A DNA stretch of 48,000 nucleotides, taken from contig NZ_JAAXCU010000015.1 in NCBI RefSeq assembly GCF_012911845.1, positions 1 through 48,000 on the forward strand, given 5' to 3'. Below the pieces are notes generated by a model. That model ran no database searches. It saw nothing but the letters and a program-made list of their open reading frames with translations, and was not told where the DNA came from. This document shows, piece by piece, positions 8,228-17,462 of this stretch. The position numbers and the translations under genes are program-made. The stretch is from Bacillus sp. RO2 (GTDB lineage: Bacteria > Bacillota > Bacilli > Bacillales > Bacillaceae_I). Within the stretch, counting starts at the first letter, position 1. Each line of letters starts with the position of its first letter.

Positions 8228-8507
8228 ACTCGATTATCTCTCCTTTTTGAAGAAATTTAGAAAACGCAACCGTTCCTACAAAAGCAATCACACCTATTAG
8301 AAGAATTACTTCTAAAAATGCATCAGTTTTTAACATGATGGACGTGATGGCTGTTATGGCAATCAGATTGATACCAATGGAATCTAATGCCATGACACGG
8401 TCCGGAACAGAAGGGCCCTTCACAACCCGATATACGAGGCCTAAAGTTGCGATGGAAATGATAATTAAGCTGATAGATAGCAATAGATCCAATGTGCTTT
8501 CAATCAT
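8211..8507 (-). CDS. mrpF: Na+/H+ antiporter subunit MrpF
   Basis: A 98-residue three-helix membrane protein with the MrpF signature VKGPSVPDRVMALDSIG at about residues 29-45. The first helix is residues about 8-27, the others about 42-60 and 65-85. In B. subtilis MrpF has also been linked to bile-salt (cholate) efflux, but it normally works inside the Mrp complex. Its start directly abuts the mrpE stop, and its end overlaps mrpG, so expression is coupled. Confidence 0.95.
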   Translation of the reverse strand: MIESTLDLLLSISLIIISIATLGLVYRVVKGPSVPDRVMALDSIGINLIAITAITSIMLKTDAFLEVILLIGVIAFVGTVAFSKFLQKGEIIEYDRDN

Positions 8508-8984
8508 TTAACGGGTCACCTCCATGATAGCTTTTTCAAAGGTGTTTTTTATTTCTGCAATTGCCTGATTTGTATCCGGAATATTCATGGCATGGATATA
8601 AAGAATCTTATTGTCATCAGACACATCCATTACCAAAGTACCTGGAGTTAAGGTGATCAACAGGGAAAGTAACGTAATTTCCCAATCGCTTTTAAGCTCT
8701 GTCGGCATTGCGAAAATCCCGGGTTCAATTTTTAATTTAGGTCGTAGGATATCCCGTATTACTTGAACGTTTGCAAGAACAAGTTCCTTTAAAAACAGGA
8801 AAAATAGTCGTCCGGCTGCCAGCACTCGTTCAAAATAAAACCTGCCAGGAAGAAATTTTCTCATTAAAAATAAGATAACAAGCCCCCAAAAGAATCCAAT
8901 GATGAAGTCGGGGAAGGTCCATTGATTTTTAAGAAACATCCAACTGAATGCAATAACTACATTGATTAAAATTTGAAAAGCCAT
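8508..8984 (-). CDS. mrpE: Na+/H+ antiporter subunit MrpE
   Basis: A 158-residue subunit. Two or three N-terminal helices (residues about 3-22, 26-42 and 60-78) are followed by a soluble C-terminal domain containing SLLITLTPGTLVMDVSDD and LYIHAMNIPD, which are hallmarks of MrpE. Length matches B. subtilis MrpE. It sits six bases after mrpD and immediately before mrpF. Its role is structural or assembly-related within the antiporter. Confidence 0.95.
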   Translation of the reverse strand: MAFQILINVVIAFSWMFLKNQWTFPDFIIGFFWGLVILFLMRKFLPGRFYFERVLAAGRLFFLFLKELVLANVQVIRDILRPKLKIEPGIFAMPTELKSDWEITLLSLLITLTPGTLVMDVSDDNKILYIHAMNIPDTNQAIAEIKNTFEKAIMEVTR

Positions 8985-8990
8985 GTGAAA

Positions 8991-10472
8991 CTACTCCTTT
9001 AAAACTGCTTGGATATAGATGGATGGATCCATCAATGTTTCTGCCGCCTCAAAAACGTATGGATATACAAATTCTGCCCCAAGACCAAGGAAAGCAGAGA
9101 GTGCAATTAAAATGACTGAAGGATAGACAAGGCCTCTGGTTGAACCTTTTTCTTCTTTTGAACTTAACACTTCTTCCCTAAAGAAACAGTTCATGAATAT
9201 CTTCATAACGGAATACAATACCAGCAAACTACTGAAAAGCATGACTCCTACGAAAATATAATGTTCCTGTTCTAGACCGCCTTGAACTAGTAGAATTTTC
9301 CCGACGAAACCACTTAGTGGGGGAATGCCGGCAAGTGCAAGACATGCTGTGAAGAACATCCATCCTAACAGGGGATGACGTTTAATCAATCCACCCATTT
9401 TCTTAATATTATCTGTTCCTGTGATGGTAAACATTGCTCCCGCTAGTAAGAACAGAGCACCTTTGATCACCATATCGTGAACAAGGTAATAAATGCCACC
9501 TGCATAACCTGTTTCTGTAGCGATGGAGATCCCATAAATGATTACACCAACCGCTGTTACAATATTGTAAATCAGTATTTTCTTAACGTCCCAGTATGCT
9601 ATTGCGCCGATAGCACCTATAAGAATGGTGATAATGGCTAATGCTGCAATAATTTGATGGGTAATTTGAGGCTCATGGTAAAAAATCAACGTGAATATTC
9701 GATAAATGGAATATACCCCGACTTTTGTTAACAAAGCACCAAATATTGCAGTTATCGCGTATGGGGGTGCTTGATAGGAGCCTGGTAGCCAAAAGTATAA
9801 TGGAAAGATGCCGCCTTTTAATCCAAAAACGATTAAGAAAAGGATAGCCACTACTGTCACGATGTCTGTTTGCCCTGACTGTGCAATTTTATCCGAAACA
9901 TCTGCCATATTCAGTGTGCCGACTAATCCGTATAGATATGCTAGTGCTATAACGAATAAGGCGGAAGAAATAATGTTTACCAATAGATATTTGATAGACT
10001 CTCTAAGCTGTATTCGAGTTCCTCCTAATACTATCAATGCATAGGAAGACATGAGCATGACCTCAAAGAATACAAACAAGTTGAACAGGTCGCCCGTAAG
10101 AAAAGCCCCCATGACACCTGTAATTAAAAACTGGGTAAAGGAATAAAAGAAAAAGTTCTCTCTGCCCTTGCCGATATTACGAAAGGAAAAGAGGACGCAA
10201 GTGAAACTTACAATCACTCCAGTTAGTACGAGAAGAGCGGCAAACATGTCCGCAACGAGCACAATACCAAATGGTGGTTTCCAACTTCCTATTTCTAATG
10301 TTTGAATGCCATCGCGATATACAGTATGGACAAGAACCATCGCTGCAATCGTTGTAAATGTTAACGAAATGACACTGATCACTTTTTGAAGCTTAACGTT
10401 TTTAGGTATGAGCAATAATAGTGTTGCTGTTATTAAAGGGATCAGTATCGGTAATATAACTAAGTTATTCAT
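8991..10472 (-). CDS. mrpD: Na+/H+ antiporter subunit MrpD
   Basis: A 493-residue membrane protein of about 14 helices, related to complex I NuoM/NuoN. Counting from the ATG at 10472, Glu137 (NLFVFFEVML) and Lys219 (VFGLKGG) fall exactly at the numbers used for functionally essential residues in Bacillus MrpD. An ATG nine bases upstream lies too close to AAGGGGAA to be favoured. MrpD and MrpA form the proton-conducting parts of the antiporter. The gene overlaps mrpC by eight bases. Confidence 0.95.
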   Translation of the reverse strand: MNNLVILPILIPLITATLLLLIPKNVKLQKVISVISLTFTTIAAMVLVHTVYRDGIQTLEIGSWKPPFGIVLVADMFAALLVLTGVIVSFTCVLFSFRNIGKGRENFFFYSFTQFLITGVMGAFLTGDLFNLFVFFEVMLMSSYALIVLGGTRIQLRESIKYLLVNIISSALFVIALAYLYGLVGTLNMADVSDKIAQSGQTDIVTVVAILFLIVFGLKGGIFPLYFWLPGSYQAPPYAITAIFGALLTKVGVYSIYRIFTLIFYHEPQITHQIIAALAIITILIGAIGAIAYWDVKKILIYNIVTAVGVIIYGISIATETGYAGGIYYLVHDMVIKGALFLLAGAMFTITGTDNIKKMGGLIKRHPLLGWMFFTACLALAGIPPLSGFVGKILLVQGGLEQEHYIFVGVMLFSSLLVLYSVMKIFMNCFFREEVLSSKEEKGSTRGLVYPSVILIALSAFLGLGAEFVYPYVFEAAETLMDPSIYIQAVLKE

Positions 10473-10806
10473 TATTTTCATTTCCCCTTAATTGATCCAT
10501 ATCATCGGTTTTTAGTTCCTGATAAGCTCTATAAGCAAGAACTAATAAGAAGGAAGTGACACCAAATGCAATAACGATTGCCGTTAGAATTAATGCTTGT
10601 GGCAACGGATCTGTATAAGCATCTGCTTCTTGGCCAAGTAAAGGTGCAGCTCCTCTTTTTAATCCCCCCATGGTCAATAACAACAAATGGGCTCCGTGGG
10701 ATAATAGTGCTGTTCCAATAATAATTCTTAAAATACTTCGGGATAACATTAGGTAAGTAGCGGTTGCAATTAAAACACCCGCTACAATAGTCATAATAAT
10801 CTCCAT
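10465..10806 (-). CDS. mrpC: Na+/H+ antiporter subunit MrpC
   Basis: A 113-residue, three-helix membrane protein homologous to NuoK of complex I; same length as B. subtilis MrpC. The signature TALLSHGAHLLLLTMGG is at about residues 33-49, with PLPQALILTAIVIAFGVT in the third helix. It overlaps mrpB by one base and mrpD by eight. Confidence 0.95.
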   Translation of the reverse strand: MEIIMTIVAGVLIATATYLMLSRSILRIIIGTALLSHGAHLLLLTMGGLKRGAAPLLGQEADAYTDPLPQALILTAIVIAFGVTSFLLVLAYRAYQELKTDDMDQLRGNENNE

Positions 10807-11228
10807 TATTCACTCTCCCCTATCGTTTGAATAATGGTCATTGCAACACCTACTACTACTAAATAAACACCCAAATCAAACGGTAGAGTAGAAGTTAACG
10901 CAGTTTTCCCTAGCAATGGTAGCTCTACATATCCAAAGGTATGCGTTAAAAAAGGTACATCAAAGAAAAGAGCAATGACCCCTGTGATGATGGATATCAT
11001 CAAACCCGCTGCTGCAACAGAAAGATAGTTGAATGGGAGCGCATTTTGTACTGTTTTTTTATCAAAAGCAAGTAAAAGCAGCACTAGAGCAGCTGATGTC
11101 ATCAATCCTCCTATAAATCCTCCGCCTGGAGTGTAATGTCCGGCAAAAAATAGATAGACAGAGAAGATTACGATGATAAACGTTAAAAGGGTAGTAGTGG
11201 TTTGTAAAATCAAATCATTTACTTTCAC
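10806..11228 (-). CDS. mrpB: Na+/H+ antiporter subunit MrpB
   Basis: A 140-residue membrane protein with four predicted helices. The motif FAGHYTPGGGFIGGLMTSAA at about residues 28-47 is characteristic of MrpB and of the MrpB-like C-terminal domain of MrpA. The start is a GTG preceded by AGGAGTAAAGG, inside the end of mrpA; the genes overlap by 14 bases. It is required for antiporter assembly. Confidence 0.94.
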   Translation of the reverse strand: MKVNDLILQTTTTLLTFIIVIFSVYLFFAGHYTPGGGFIGGLMTSAALVLLLLAFDKKTVQNALPFNYLSVAAAGLMISIITGVIALFFDVPFLTHTFGYVELPLLGKTALTSTLPFDLGVYLVVVGVAMTIIQTIGESE

Positions 11229-13626
11229 CCTTTACTCCTCCCTTCTTATCTGTAAGTCTTAGCTTGATCATGGCGTAAATACCAAAAGCAGCTATAGTAA
11301 GTACAGCAATTTCAAATAAAGTATCAAAGCCACGGAAATCAACGAGTATTACGTTTACCATGTTCTTTCCACCAGCCTCTTTATAGGAAGCAGCCTCAAA
11401 ATAACTAGAAATGGATTCAAAAAGCTTCGAGCTATTAACGGAAAGACCGATAAAGATGACCACAAGACCAACACCTAAAGAAATAATGAAATTTGTCACT
11501 TTAAAGCGAAGTTTGTCCATTTTCTTTGATAGCTCGGGAAGGTGATAGAAACATAATAAGAACAGTGCTACCGAAACTGTTTCGACTATTAACTGCGTTA
11601 ATGCCAAATCCGGTGCTCTAAACAAAACGAAAAACAGGGAAATGGAATATCCCACTGCACCGAGCGCAATGATAGCCGCTAGTCTGGATTTTACAAATAG
11701 TATGGTAACAGCTGAAATGACCATCACAAGAGCTAAAATCACTTCGTAAATACCAGCAGGTGCTACGTTCGTTAGATTCACATTAAATGCATCGGTGGAA
11801 AATAGAAGAACTCCTAATAACACAATCATGAAAGCGAAAATCATTACAAGGTAGTCACGGATAAAACCGGTCATGTGCGACTTAGTAAATGCAGAAGCAC
11901 CCCTATCTAATGCTACTAACCCACCGTCATACAATTTGTTAAGTGTAAGTCTTTGGGGAAACCACTCGTAGATTTTCCCCCACTTCGCAACGGTAAGGTA
12001 GAGAAGAACCCCTACCAAAATGACTCCAATCGTCATAAACAGTTCTGTATTAAAGCCATGCCAATGATATATTTTCACTTCCACCGATAAAACATTTGAT
12101 GGAAGAATAGAATATAGTGCAGGTTCGATAACCCCTTTTAACAACATTGGGAAGAAACCGAAGATAACAACTAAAGAAGCCAAGATGATCGGCGGAATAA
12201 GCATGCCAATCGGTGCTTCATGCGGTTTTTTGTCCAGCTTTTCAGGCTGGTATTTTCCTGTAAAAGTTTTGAAAACTAAGATCATGCTATAGATAAATGT
12301 GAATACACTTGCAATCCAAGCAAGTACCGGAAAAATCATACCGAGCGTTTCCATATTCCAAGCACTGATCTCCGATGCCTGCAACATGCCCGTAAAGAAC
12401 ATCTCTTTACTCAAGAACCCGTTGAAAGGAGGTAAACCAGCCATAGAGAATGCTCCAATTATAGCCAGAGTAAAAGTAATTGGCATCAGGTTCATCAGAC
12501 CGCCGAGCTTTCTAATATCTCTAGTGCCCGTTTCGTGATCGACAATTCCCACAACCATGAAAAGGCTTCCTTTAAAGGTTGCATGGTTAATCAAGTGGAA
12601 CACCGCTGCAAGGGTGGCAATTGTATAAGCATTTTCCCCAATGTAGTCATAATATGCTGCTGCACTTCCTACTCCAAGTAAGGACATAATCAATCCTAAT
12701 TGACTGACAGTGGAGAAAGCTAATATTGCTTTCAAGTCAGTTTGCTTGACTGCTGAGAATGAACCCCAGAATAATGTGGCTATACCGAATCCAGATACAA
12801 GCCAAAACCATTCTGGTGCACCAGCAAAGACAGGACTCATACGTGCTACAAGATAAATCCCTGCCTTAACCATGGTAGCAGAATGAAGATATGCACTCAC
12901 AGGTGTTGGTGCTTCCATTGCGTCCGGTAACCAAATATGGAATGGAAATTGTGCTGATTTCGTGAAGGCACCAAGCAAGAACAAAAGAAGTGCCGGTACA
13001 AATAGTTCATGACTAGTGATAAGGTCTACATTCGCGATGTTTTCTCGAATGCTGAACGTACCAGTCATTAAGTATAAGAGGATGATTCCAGCGAGCATAG
13101 CTAGTCCACCAAACACTGTGATCAACATCGATTTCTGTGCCCCATAGCGAGACTTCTCGCGATGGTACCAGTAACTGATTAACAGGAAGGAAGATATACT
13201 AGTCAACTCCCAGAAGGAATACATAACAAGTAGGTTGTCAGAGAGTACAACACCTAGCATCGCACCCATAAACATGAGTAAATAAACATAAAACGTATTT
13301 AGCGCTTCTTTCTCTTTGGAAAGATAATAAATTGAATATAAAACGACCATGGCGCCAATACCTGTGATTAACAGAGCAAAAAGCAAGCCTAGCCCATCTA
13401 AATAAACAACAAAATCTATCCCAATGGAAGGAATCCATTTCATGGTGCTTGTGTACGTTTCCCCGTTCATGGTGGTGCTTAAGAATTGGAGAAAGTAAAT
13501 GAACAAAACGAGTGGCAAGACAAGTACAAACCACCCTGTATGTATGCTTTTAAAGTACTTATGCGCAAAAGGCACAAGAATCGCCAACAAAAAAGGCGAT
13601 AGAATCACTAAATGAATCAGTGACAA
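11215..13626 (-). CDS. mrpA: Na+/H+ antiporter subunit MrpA
   Basis: The first gene and largest subunit (803 residues; about 800 in Bacillus). The N-terminal part is NuoL-like with Glu140 (YSFWELTS), Lys223 and His230 (FTKSAQFPFH) and Lys254 (MVKAGIYL), the conserved proton-path residues. The C-terminal part contains the MrpA-specific and NuoJ/DUF4040-like region (APDLALTQLIVETVS). About 20 membrane helices are expected. The start is TTG, eight bases after GAGGAGG; no better in-frame start exists nearby. The Mrp complex exchanges cytoplasmic Na+ for external H+ and supports alkali and salt tolerance. Confidence 0.95.
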   Translation of the reverse strand: MSLIHLVILSPFLLAILVPFAHKYFKSIHTGWFVLVLPLVLFIYFLQFLSTTMNGETYTSTMKWIPSIGIDFVVYLDGLGLLFALLITGIGAMVVLYSIYYLSKEKEALNTFYVYLLMFMGAMLGVVLSDNLLVMYSFWELTSISSFLLISYWYHREKSRYGAQKSMLITVFGGLAMLAGIILLYLMTGTFSIRENIANVDLITSHELFVPALLLFLLGAFTKSAQFPFHIWLPDAMEAPTPVSAYLHSATMVKAGIYLVARMSPVFAGAPEWFWLVSGFGIATLFWGSFSAVKQTDLKAILAFSTVSQLGLIMSLLGVGSAAAYYDYIGENAYTIATLAAVFHLINHATFKGSLFMVVGIVDHETGTRDIRKLGGLMNLMPITFTLAIIGAFSMAGLPPFNGFLSKEMFFTGMLQASEISAWNMETLGMIFPVLAWIASVFTFIYSMILVFKTFTGKYQPEKLDKKPHEAPIGMLIPPIILASLVVIFGFFPMLLKGVIEPALYSILPSNVLSVEVKIYHWHGFNTELFMTIGVILVGVLLYLTVAKWGKIYEWFPQRLTLNKLYDGGLVALDRGASAFTKSHMTGFIRDYLVMIFAFMIVLLGVLLFSTDAFNVNLTNVAPAGIYEVILALVMVISAVTILFVKSRLAAIIALGAVGYSISLFFVLFRAPDLALTQLIVETVSVALFLLCFYHLPELSKKMDKLRFKVTNFIISLGVGLVVIFIGLSVNSSKLFESISSYFEAASYKEAGGKNMVNVILVDFRGFDTLFEIAVLTIAAFGIYAMIKLRLTDKKGGVKGESK

Positions 13627-13639
13627 GACACAAACCTCC

Positions 13640-13960
13640 TCTGTTTCTTCTATAAATAATAGTATTCCCTTCTAAACATAAGAAAACAACGCCAAATACC
13701 ATTTTTTTCTAAGGTATTGTCACCTTAACGGTTTGGTACCTGCCTTGTTGCATGTAAAAAGGAATTATTATTTGTAAAGAAAAATTACTAAATCAAATTA
13801 TATACTAAATCATAACCGCTTGCATCCTTACTGTTTGTTAGTATGGACCGATTTTGTCCTGCATATTAAATATGATAGAAACTAGTCAAAACGCGCCTAA
13901 AAAAATTTTTTTCCAATGCATAAAATGTCGATATTTTAGCCATCCTAGTCGTAGGTGGTG
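13640..13960. other. Intergenic region between divergent mrpA and a small protein gene
   Basis: AT-rich, with no gene and no hairpin element. It should contain the mrp operon promoter, but I see no convincing -35/-10 pair. Visible details are the palindrome CATATTAAATATG (about 13862-13874) and an A7T7 tract at 13899-13912, which would be strongly bent DNA. Confidence 0.5.
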
Positions 13961-13966
13961 GTAGAT

Positions 13967-14215
13967 ATGGTGAAAAGAAAAGCAGCTGTTGCATTATCCA
14001 TATTTTCTACTTTATTTGCTGGTGCATGGTGGTTGAGTGTTGAGCAAAAAAGAGATTATGTGGACCATTATTACAATGGAAATTCTTCCATAGTGCTCAT
14101 TGGGTCTAATCAACAGGAAAGCTCGAATGTCATCCAACCATTTAAACCACGGGAATATATCCGAATTGTCGTGGCAAAAAAGGAAAAAGAAGAAGTAGAA
14201 GTCGAACCGACTTGA
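13967..14215 (+). CDS. Small protein with N-terminal membrane anchor or signal peptide
   Basis: An 82-residue product, not recognised. It starts MVKRKAAVALSIFSTLFAGA, a positively charged then hydrophobic segment typical of a signal anchor or signal peptide. A Tyr/Asn-rich region (DYVDHYYNGN) and a tail of alternating charge (KKEKEEVEVEPT) follow. The ATG at 13967 is 8 bases after AGGTGG; an in-frame GTG at 13955 overlaps that site. It has its own terminator, so it is a single-gene unit between mrpA and pgi. It probably acts at the cell envelope; no function is suggested by motif. Confidence 0.65.
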   Translation: MVKRKAAVALSIFSTLFAGAWWLSVEQKRDYVDHYYNGNSSIVLIGSNQQESSNVIQPFKPREYIRIVVAKKEKEEVEVEPT

Positions 14216-14240
14216 TGGTAGAGACAAAGTGAAAATGGGA

Positions 14241-14272
14241 GACGGTTATACACTATGTATAGCCGTTTTCTT
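14241..14272 (+). terminator. Terminator after the small anchored protein
   Basis: Stem ACGGTTATA / TATAGCCGT (one G-U pair) with a seven-base loop followed by TTTTC. Confidence 0.75.
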
Positions 14273-14404
14273 GTGAGAGTAAGCAAACGGAAATAATATT
14301 TTTGGTTGTATCCGCTTACAGGGAAGGGGAATCCTTGAATTATCGGACAGTATTATGTAAAGTGAAAATTGGCATGCAAATATGTTTTTTGGAGGTTATT
14401 ATAT

Positions 14405-15754
14405 ATGACACATATTCGCTTTGATTATAAAAAGGCGTTATCTTTTTTTGGCGAACATGAAATTACATACTTACGTGATGCGGTAAAGGTTGCCCATCAT
14501 TCATTACATGAAAAAACAGGAGCGGGAAATGACTACCTTGGTTGGATTGACCTGCCGACAGATTATGACAAAGAAGAATTTGCACGAATTGTAAAAAGTG
14601 CAGAGAAAATTAAAAACGATTCAGATATTTTGTTAGTAGTAGGTATCGGTGGATCATACCTTGGTGCACGAGCAGCACTTGAAATGCTAAATCATTCTTT
14701 CTATAACGCATTAACAAAGGAGCAACGTAAAACTCCACAGGTTGTGTTTGTTGGGAATAACATTAGTTCTACATATATGCGAGATCTAATGGACCTGCTA
14801 GAAGGAAAAGATTTCTCTATTAATGTGATTTCCAAATCTGGTACGACTACTGAACCAGCATTAGCATTCCGTATCTTCCGTAAAATCTTAGAAGAAAAAT
14901 ACGGAAAGGAAGAAGCTCGAAAACGTATCTATGCTACAACAGACAAAGCCCGTGGAGCTTTGAAAACACTGGCTACTGAAGAAGGATATGAGTCCTTTAT
15001 CATTCCAGATGATGTAGGTGGACGCTATTCTGTCCTTACAGCAGTAGGATTATTGCCTATTGCGGTATCAGGAGCAGATATAGAAGCAATGATGAAAGGT
15101 GCTGCAGATGCAAGCCGTGACTTCTCTACATCGGAGTTGGAAGAAAACCCAGCATATCAATATGCAGCTGTTCGTAATGTCCTTTACAACAAAGGAAAAA
15201 CGATTGAAATGCTGATCAACTATGAACCAGGACTTCAATATTTCTCCGAATGGTGGAAGCAATTGTTCGGTGAAAGTGAAGGGAAAGACCAAAAGGGTAT
15301 CTTCCCAGCGTCTGCCAACTTCTCTACAGACCTTCATTCCATGGGACAATATGTTCAAGAAGGGCGTCGAGATCTTTTCGAAACAATTATTAAAGTGGAC
15401 AACCCACGCCATGAGTTGACAGTAGAAGAAGAAGCAGCTGATTTGGATGGACTCAACTACCTTGCAGGAGAAACAGTTGATTTTGTAAACACAAAAGCAT
15501 ACGAAGGAACGCTTCTTGCGCACACAGATGGTGGAGTACCGAACCTAGTCGTTAACATTCCAGCAATGGACGCATATACTTTTGGATACCTTGTCTATTT
15601 CTTTGAAAAAGCATGCGCTATGAGCGGATACCTTCTTGGAGTAAATCCATTTGACCAACCGGGAGTGGAAGCATACAAAGTAAACATGTTCGCCCTTCTA
15701 GGCAAACCTGGTTTCGAAGAAGTAAAAGCAGAACTAGAAAAACGATTAAAATAA
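14405..15754 (+). CDS. pgi: Glucose-6-phosphate isomerase
   Basis: A 449-residue cytosolic enzyme interconverting glucose-6-phosphate and fructose-6-phosphate in glycolysis and gluconeogenesis. Visible signatures are [11 protein letters not shown] (80-90), [10 protein letters not shown] (143-152) which binds the phosphate, DVGGRYSV (203-210), catalytic Glu290 in FGESEGK and His311 in DLHSMGQ. Length equals the Bacillus enzyme. The ATG at 14405 follows GGAGGTTATTATAT; an upstream in-frame ATG at 14369 has no ribosome binding site. A dispersed hairpin element lies between the stop codon and the terminator, so it would be part of the 3' untranslated region. Confidence 0.97.
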   Translation: MTHIRFDYKKALSFFGEHEITYLRDAVKVAHHSLHEKTGAGNDYLGWIDLPTDYDKEEFARIVKSAEKIKNDSDILLVVGIGGSYLGARAALEMLNHSFYNALTKEQRKTPQVVFVGNNISSTYMRDLMDLLEGKDFSINVISKSGTTTEPALAFRIFRKILEEKYGKEEARKRIYATTDKARGALKTLATEEGYESFIIPDDVGGRYSVLTAVGLLPIAVSGADIEAMMKGAADASRDFSTSELEENPAYQYAAVRNVLYNKGKTIEMLINYEPGLQYFSEWWKQLFGESEGKDQKGIFPASANFSTDLHSMGQYVQEGRRDLFETIIKVDNPRHELTVEEEAADLDGLNYLAGETVDFVNTKAYEGTLLAHTDGGVPNLVVNIPAMDAYTFGYLVYFFEKACAMSGYLLGVNPFDQPGVEAYKVNMFALLGKPGFEEVKAELEKRLK

Positions 15755-15788
15755 GCTATAAAGATTAAATGTTGGATTATGGACACCA

Positions 15789-15918
15789 CCGCTGTTGCTT
15801 GGAGCAAAAGGCGAAGACTCCTGAGGGAGATAGCGGTAGCTTGAGACCCCGCAACGAAGTGAGGAGGCTCAAGCACCGCCCCTAGGAAAGCGAAGCCATT
15901 TGCGGAAGGCAACAGCGG
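15789..15918 (+). repeat. Dispersed hairpin element, intact copy in the pgi 3' UTR
   Basis: A 130-bp copy bounded by CGCTGTTGC and GCAACAGCG (perfect 9-bp terminal arms). Inner stems GCGGTAGCTTGAG and CTCAAGCACCGC pair apart from one bulged base. It falls after the pgi stop and before the terminator at 15938, so it is probably transcribed as RNA. Confidence 0.9.
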
Positions 15919-15937
15919 CGTCTAACCCAACTTTTTT

Positions 15938-15989
15938 AAAAAAAGGGATAGTTCCTACGACCATCAGGTTGTAAGGACTATCCCTTTTT
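15938..15989. terminator. Strong bidirectional terminator after pgi
   Basis: A long stem AAAAGGGATAGTTCCTACGACC / GGTTGTAAGGACTATCCCTTTT, with few mismatches and flanked by A- and T-tracts, gives termination in either direction. Confidence 0.9.
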
Positions 15990-16047
15990 CCATATGCATG
16001 AAAACCCCTCCATGGGGAAACCTACCCATATAAAAGGAGGGATTGCT

Positions 16048-16455
16048 ATGATTCCTATTCCTTCAAAAATCGAAGGTGCGGAGTTTCAGTTGTATAAACT
16101 AGAACAGGAACTAAAAGCCATTGGATATTCCATCGGGGGAAACTGGGACTACGACCACGGCTATTTTGACTATAAAATAGACGATGAGGTCGGCTATCAA
16201 TTTTTGAGAGTCCCATTTCAGTCTGTCGACGGGCAGTTGGATTCACAAGGGACCACAGTGGAGCTCGGAAGACCGTTCCTGCTCTCCCATAAATACCAGA
16301 TTGGAATAGATGACAACGTTCATGTTTGGAACAGAACGGCATCGTTTGACCAGTTTTCAGAACCGGAAGATCCCGATGCCACTTTCCCAAAAGAATTCAT
16401 TGAACTTGGTCATACACTTGTTCATGAATTAGAAGCAGTGCTTGGCAGAAATTAG
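16048..16455 (+). CDS. yugN: YugN-like family protein
   Basis: A 135-residue soluble protein matching the YugN-like family (134 residues in B. subtilis). It contains GGNWDYDHGYFDYKIDD at about residues 31-47 and a conserved central ELGRPFLLSHKYQIG segment. Function is unknown. The ATG at 16048 follows AAAGGAGGGATTGCT, which decides against an upstream in-frame ATG at 15994. It lies between pgi and yugO as in B. subtilis and converges on yugO, sharing four bases of coding sequence at the stops. Confidence 0.88.
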   Translation: MIPIPSKIEGAEFQLYKLEQELKAIGYSIGGNWDYDHGYFDYKIDDEVGYQFLRVPFQSVDGQLDSQGTTVELGRPFLLSHKYQIGIDDNVHVWNRTASFDQFSEPEDPDATFPKEFIELGHTLVHELEAVLGRN

Positions 16456-17462
16456 TCTTTAATGACAAGCAGACAGTCATCTGCTTGAATTAACGTGTAA
16501 AGAGGAGGATTGACCAGGGTGTCTCCTCTTCTTTTTATTCCTATAAGGAGAATTTTCTTCTGAAGCATCTGATTGCTAAGTTTTTCAAATGTTGTTCCAA
16601 CCATTTCTTTCTCCACTTCTAAATACTTTAGTTTGCTTCCCTTCAGTTGATTCAACATATTTAACAAAGTATTGGACATACCATTAGACATCATACTGTT
16701 CGTCATCACATAACTTGTAAACATATTTGTTTGTATTACTTCGTCAGCTCCGGCACGTTGAGCATTCTTCACTTGAGTAGAAGTCAATATCTCCACGATT
16801 GTGTACACTTCCGGATTTAACCCTTTGACAGCCAATAATGTTAAGACTGAGCTCATATCCGCTTGAACTTCATCCTTACTTTGATCGGCAGAGATGACAA
16901 CAAAACCAGCACTTTTCACATTGGCAGAAAGTAATGTTTGATCATTACAGGGATTTCCTTTAATAAAATGTACGTTTTGGTCATGAAGAGGGTTTTTCTC
17001 TAGCGTTGAATCAATAAGTACAATTGATAAAGGTTTATTGCTCATGGCATTAATTTGCCTTAACGTTTCTCTTACCCGCTCATTCCAACCAATAACGATA
17101 ATATGTTCAGATCCTCGATAATCCACTTTGCCCTCCAAGTAATCATTTTGTGTTGCGATGGCACTTGCAGCCAGTGATACAAAATATGTAGTGACAAAAC
17201 CTGTACCAAATAATATGAGAATAATAGCTAATGATCTCCCAGTGACAGTAACCGGAACATAATCTCCGTAACCTAAAGTAGCAGTAGTGACAATCGCCCA
17301 CCATACTCCATCGAAAATGGAAGGAAATTCATCTGGTTCTATGAAATGAATAAGAAAACCGAAAGTAATATTGATGACAATTATGATGACTAGTATTCTT
17401 GCTATTAAAGGCCAATGTACAAACCTAAAAATGAGGGAAGTCTGTTCCTTGATTCTATCCAT
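16452..17462 (-). CDS. yugO: YugO-type potassium channel with RCK domain
   Basis: A 336-residue channel subunit. Two membrane helices (about 18-38 and 78-100) flank the pore loop with filter TLGYGD at residues 62-67. A TrkA-N/RCK nucleotide-binding domain starts at about 118 (EHIIVIGWNERVRETL), with a DSTLEKN acidic strand end. A short C-terminal region follows. B. subtilis YugO releases K+ for electrical signalling in biofilms. It starts immediately after the mstX stop, with no separate promoter visible, so the pair is an operon as in B. subtilis. Confidence 0.92.
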   Translation of the reverse strand: MDRIKEQTSLIFRFVHWPLIARILVIIIVINITFGFLIHFIEPDEFPSIFDGVWWAIVTTATLGYGDYVPVTVTGRSLAIILILFGTGFVTTYFVSLAASAIATQNDYLEGKVDYRGSEHIIVIGWNERVRETLRQINAMSNKPLSIVLIDSTLEKNPLHDQNVHFIKGNPCNDQTLLSANVKSAGFVVISADQSKDEVQADMSSVLTLLAVKGLNPEVYTIVEILTSTQVKNAQRAGADEVIQTNMFTSYVMTNSMMSNGMSNTLLNMLNQLKGSKLKYLEVEKEMVGTTFEKLSNQMLQKKILLIGIKRRGDTLVNPPLYTLIQADDCLLVIKD

